Below are positions 61,527 through 64,000 of a stretch of 64,000 nt of DNA, in pieces. Source of the stretch: JACDAL01 sp963849115 (GTDB lineage: Bacteria; Actinomycetota; CADDZG01; WHSQ01). The notes beneath the pieces were generated by a model. That model was given only the letters and a program-made list of their open reading frames with translations. It was not told where the DNA came from and did not search any database. The stretch is from the NCBI GenBank assembly GCA_963849115.1, contig CAWKGK010000009.1:310001-374000 (forward strand), given 5' to 3'. Position 1 is the first letter of the stretch. Every line of letters begins with the position of its first letter. The translations under genes and the position numbers were made by a program.

Positions 61527-62650
61527 GCGCACTCCTCGTAGAGAGTTGCGAACAGGCGCACCAACTCGGGGTCATGGGCGTCGCGTTCGTTGAGGTACTG
61601 GGCGAACAGTTCGTGAGGCGAGTTGTGTGAGCGTTCCGCCTGGGGCCCCGCGGCCGCCTCCAACTCGGGCCGAACCAGAACCTTGACGGCGTGCGGGAAC
61701 AGAGCGCGTACTTCATCCGCCAGCCCGACGCGGATCTTTTCCTTCACAATGACGCGCAGGAGGTCGTCTCCGGTCTTGTCGCGCAACGACTCGAGCGACT
61801 CGAGCGTCCCTTCGAGCGTGCGCAGGCGGCGCCCGGAGCGCAGCGGCACCTCCGACACCGTCGCCGGAGTGGTTGGGCTCGCCTCGATGACGAGCACCTG
61901 TTTGGACTCGGAGCCGTCGTCGGAGAAGTCGAGCTGAAGAGGGGAGCCGCAGTAGTGAACCGGGCACAGCCCCGGCATGCGCTGGGGCTTGTGGAGATGG
62001 CCGAGCGCGACGTAGTGCGCGGCGGCAGGAAAAGCGCCCGCGTCGATCGAGTAATCCCAAATGGTCTGCGCCGTGCGCTCGCCGCCTCCGATGCTGCCTC
62101 CGACGATCGTCAGGTGAGCGAGGATGAGGTTCACTGCGGATTGATCGAAGCCGGCGGTAAGGGCCTCGACGATGCGACGCAGGCGTTCGCGATAGATACC
62201 GCCGTGCTCGACTGCTTGCAGACCCATGAGCTGATCGGCCTTGACGATATGGCGCTGCGACAGCCACGGGATCGTGGCGATCCGGGCGCACTCGCCAGAG
62301 GAGGTTGTGATCTCGAGCGGAGCAAGGTTTGCGAACGACCGGATGATCACCCCGGCGCTTTCGAACAAAGGTGCGACGGCGTCGAGGCGCCGTTCGTTGT
62401 CGTGATTGCCGGGCACCACCACCACCGGGGCCAGACGCCCGAGATCGAGCAGAGCCCGGTAGACGATGCGCTCGGCCTCGGGAGACGGAGACGCGGTGTC
62501 GAAGAGATCACCGGCCACGAGGATCAGATCGACGGCCTGCTCGTGGGCGACTCCCGCAATCTCCACAAGGACCGCCTGATGCTCGTCGGTCCGCGGCGTT
62601 CCCGCGATCCCCTTGCCGACGTGCCAGTCCCCGGTGTGAAGAATCCTCAC
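61523..62650 (-). CDS. sbcD: SbcD/Mre11-type nuclease
   Basis: A 375-residue metallophosphoesterase. The metal motifs are MRILHTGDWHVGKG, LILVAGDLFDTA, VVVPGNHDNE, ILAHLTIVGG and YVALGHLHKPQ, followed by a capping domain (RVIVKEKIRVGLADEV). It forms the 3'-5' exo- and endonuclease with SbcC. The gene lies 10 bases after the HerA-like gene and overlaps sbcC. Length matches bacterial SbcD. Confidence 0.96.
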   Translation of the reverse strand: MRILHTGDWHVGKGIAGTPRTDEHQAVLVEIAGVAHEQAVDLILVAGDLFDTASPSPEAERIVYRALLDLGRLAPVVVVPGNHDNERRLDAVAPLFESAGVIIRSFANLAPLEITTSSGECARIATIPWLSQRHIVKADQLMGLQAVEHGGIYRERLRRIVEALTAGFDQSAVNLILAHLTIVGGSIGGGERTAQTIWDYSIDAGAFPAAAHYVALGHLHKPQRMPGLCPVHYCGSPLQLDFSDDGSESKQVLVIEASPTTPATVSEVPLRSGRRLRTLEGTLESLESLRDKTGDDLLRVIVKEKIRVGLADEVRALFPHAVKVLVRPELEAAAGPQAERSHNSPHELFAQYLNERDAHDPELVRLFATLYEECA

Positions 62651-62660
62651 GAGTGGGCCA

Positions 62661-64000
62661 CTAGCTCGGGAGCCCCTCGAATGGATCTTCGGGCTCGTCG
62701 AAGGCGGCGGGATTGGCGCCGGCCTCCGAAGGACGGCTGGCCCACGCCGGGAAGGGGAACTCGACCAGCAGGGGAACGGGGATCTCGGGCTGGGACACCA
62801 TCATCGAGCCCGGCTTGAGGATCGTGGCGCGGTCGCGCACCGCCCCCTTGAGGAAGCCGTACTGGCCGCGCTCGGCCTCGGCGGAGTCGAGCCGGCCGAC
62901 CACGCGGATCGAGCTCTGCCCGACGATGCGATCCTCGACCTGGCTCGCGGTCTGCTGGGCTCCTATCAGGATGATTCCCAGCGAGCGCCCCCTCTCGGCG
63001 ACGTCGAGCAGGATCTCCTTGATGGGACTGCTGCCCTCCTTGGGGGCGTACTTGTTGAGCTCGTCGAGGACCAGGAACAACAGTGGACGAGCACGGCCCG
63101 CGCGCTCCTTCTCCTCGAAGGTCTTCCTAATGACCACGCCCACGACAAAGCGCTTGGCGCGATCGGGGAGATTGTGGAGATCGACGACCGTGACTTGCTT
63201 TTCGAGCCGTACGCGGTGGCCGGGGGCGTCCGGGATGTCGCCGCGAATCAGCCGTTCGAGCGGCCGGATCGTGCCGTAGAGACGGCGAATGAAGGCGTTG
63301 ATCGTCCCGAGACCGATGGCGGGCCCTGCCCACTCGTTGCCTTCCTGCACCTTCGAGGTGATCACCTCCACAAGCTCACGGAAGGTGCGCACCTCCGTGC
63401 CTTCGATGCTTACGCCTCCCTCGCCGATGGGCGTGGCGTGGCGCAGCTGAGCTGCGACGTTGAACACCACCATTGTGTAGTGCTGTCTGTCGTCCTCGGC
63501 GTCGGCAAACAGAAACGGCAGCAGCTCGTCGCGGCAGAACTCCTCGATGGTCCAGAAGAACGAGGTGACTCCCTGGGACCGGCTCGACACATCGGGGGCC
63601 GCGTTGCGGTCGCCCGCACGCGGCGGCGCGTAGAAGGCGGCGCTCTCAAAGGGGCGGGGCGGCATGCCCAGGGACCGGTAGCGGTCCTCGTCCTGCTCGG
63701 TGAGCTGGATGTTGGCATGATCGAGGAACAGCAGGTCTTCGCCCTTGACGTTGAAGATCAGCGCCTTGGTGTTGAGCGCCTCCGCGCCCAGGACTCCGGA
63801 GTTGAAGAGGCTGTAGAGCAGGAAGGTCGCGTAGGTGGTCTTCGTGGCCACTCCCGATATGCCCGAGATGTTGACGTGCGCGCCCCGGGTCCCATCGAGG
63901 AACTCGAGGTTCAAGAACACGGGTTCGCCGCTCCTCGACATCCCCGCAGGCAGGCGCTTGTCCATGCCGTCGAAGAACAGAGCCTGGTCCCGGTCCTTGC
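62661..64000 (-). CDS. herA: HerA-like DNA-translocating ATPase (5' end outside window)
   Basis: At least 446 residues; the frame runs past the right end, and the ATG at 63965 is probably internal because the upstream codons (KDRDQALFFDG) continue without a stop. The nucleotide-binding loop is ISGISGVATKTTYATFLLY, a degenerate Walker A, and the Walker B is PLLFLVLDELNKYAP. The arginine-finger-like region IILIGAQQTASQVEDRI and VVGRLDSAEAE also fit the HerA/FtsK group (DUF87). HerA is a hexameric helicase that feeds ends to NurA. It heads the operon with sbcD, sbcC and nurA. The missing N-terminus should hold the HAS-barrel domain. Confidence 0.85.
   Translation of the reverse strand, partial: KDRDQALFFDGMDKRLPAGMSRSGEPVFLNLEFLDGTRGAHVNISGISGVATKTTYATFLLYSLFNSGVLGAEALNTKALIFNVKGEDLLFLDHANIQLTEQDEDRYRSLGMPPRPFESAAFYAPPRAGDRNAAPDVSSRSQGVTSFFWTIEEFCRDELLPFLFADAEDDRQHYTMVVFNVAAQLRHATPIGEGGVSIEGTEVRTFRELVEVITSKVQEGNEWAGPAIGLGTINAFIRRLYGTIRPLERLIRGDIPDAPGHRVRLEKQVTVVDLHNLPDRAKRFVVGVVIRKTFEEKERAGRARPLLFLVLDELNKYAPKEGSSPIKEILLDVAERGRSLGIILIGAQQTASQVEDRIVGQSSIRVVGRLDSAEAERGQYGFLKGAVRDRATILKPGSMMVSQPEIPVPLLVEFPFPAWASRPSEAGANPAAFDEPEDPFEGLPS

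Noticed and set aside
61691..62818. 375-codon + strand open frame
   Set aside because: Antisense to sbcD, which has all metallophosphoesterase motifs; no motif on this strand.
1..64000. Mobile element or prophage origin of the glycan locus
   Set aside because: No transposase, integrase, tRNA-bounded repeat or long terminal repeat was seen, although the lower GC of some glycan genes leaves transfer possible.

Overview
The window is high-GC bacterial DNA with GTG and TTG starts, many 4-base stop/start overlaps, a VanW-type peptidoglycan-binding domain, RDD and Tat proteins, a dTDP-sugar pathway and a Wzx/Wzy-type polysaccharide locus. It looks like a chromosomal segment of a deep-branching actinobacterium (Thermoleophilia/Gaiellales-like or similar). 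That placement is an inference from gene style; no rRNA or marker gene is present. I found no tRNA, rRNA, CRISPR array, transposase or phage gene.

Layout. (1) 1-7090: an alpha/beta-glucoside uptake and breakdown locus: the end of a solute-binding protein, two MalF/MalG-type permeases, a GH1 beta-glycosidase and a GH13 alpha-glucosidase on the + strand, with the MsmK/UgpC-type ATPase and an aldo/keto reductase on the - strand. (2) 7488-13179: housekeeping and accessory genes: a thermonuclease lipoprotein, a VOC protein and divergent MarR regulator around a palindromic operator, a PG-binding membrane protein, a class V aminotransferase, a methyltransferase and an aldo/keto reductase. A DsrE-like gene here has an in-frame UGA followed by a perfect hairpin, and is best read as a selenoprotein with a UxxC motif. 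(3) 13403-53020: a roughly 40 kb exopolysaccharide locus. It holds four PAPS-type sulfotransferases, five alkaline-phosphatase-superfamily phosphodiesterase-like proteins, a polyprenyl-phosphate glycosyltransferase, two Wzx flippases, a Wzy-like polymerase fused to a PD40 propeller, a frameshifted Wzz-like protein, GT2/GT2/GT4 glycosyltransferases, RmlA, RmlC, RmlD and an extra SDR epimerase (no RmlB), two kinase-like proteins, a GMC oxidoreductase with a Tat partner, and two secreted proteins sharing a putative glycosidase domain. (4) 53322-58011: a GH38 alpha-mannosidase, an inorganic pyrophosphatase and two VOC proteins. (5) 58210-64000: a HerA ATPase, SbcD/Mre11, SbcC/Rad50 and NurA-like operon, the gene order known from archaeal DNA-end-resection operons.

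How the genes fit together. The sugar locus would import oligosaccharides, cleave them to glucose and share one ATPase. The exopolysaccharide locus has initiation, sugar activation, elongation, flipping and polymerisation genes, and its sulfotransferases and phosphodiesterase/sulfatase-fold enzymes suggest a glycan that is decorated and edited with charged esters. Three genes in it (lhgO-like, one phosphodiesterase, wzz) carry frameshifts, so either the locus is decaying or the sequence has clustered indel errors.
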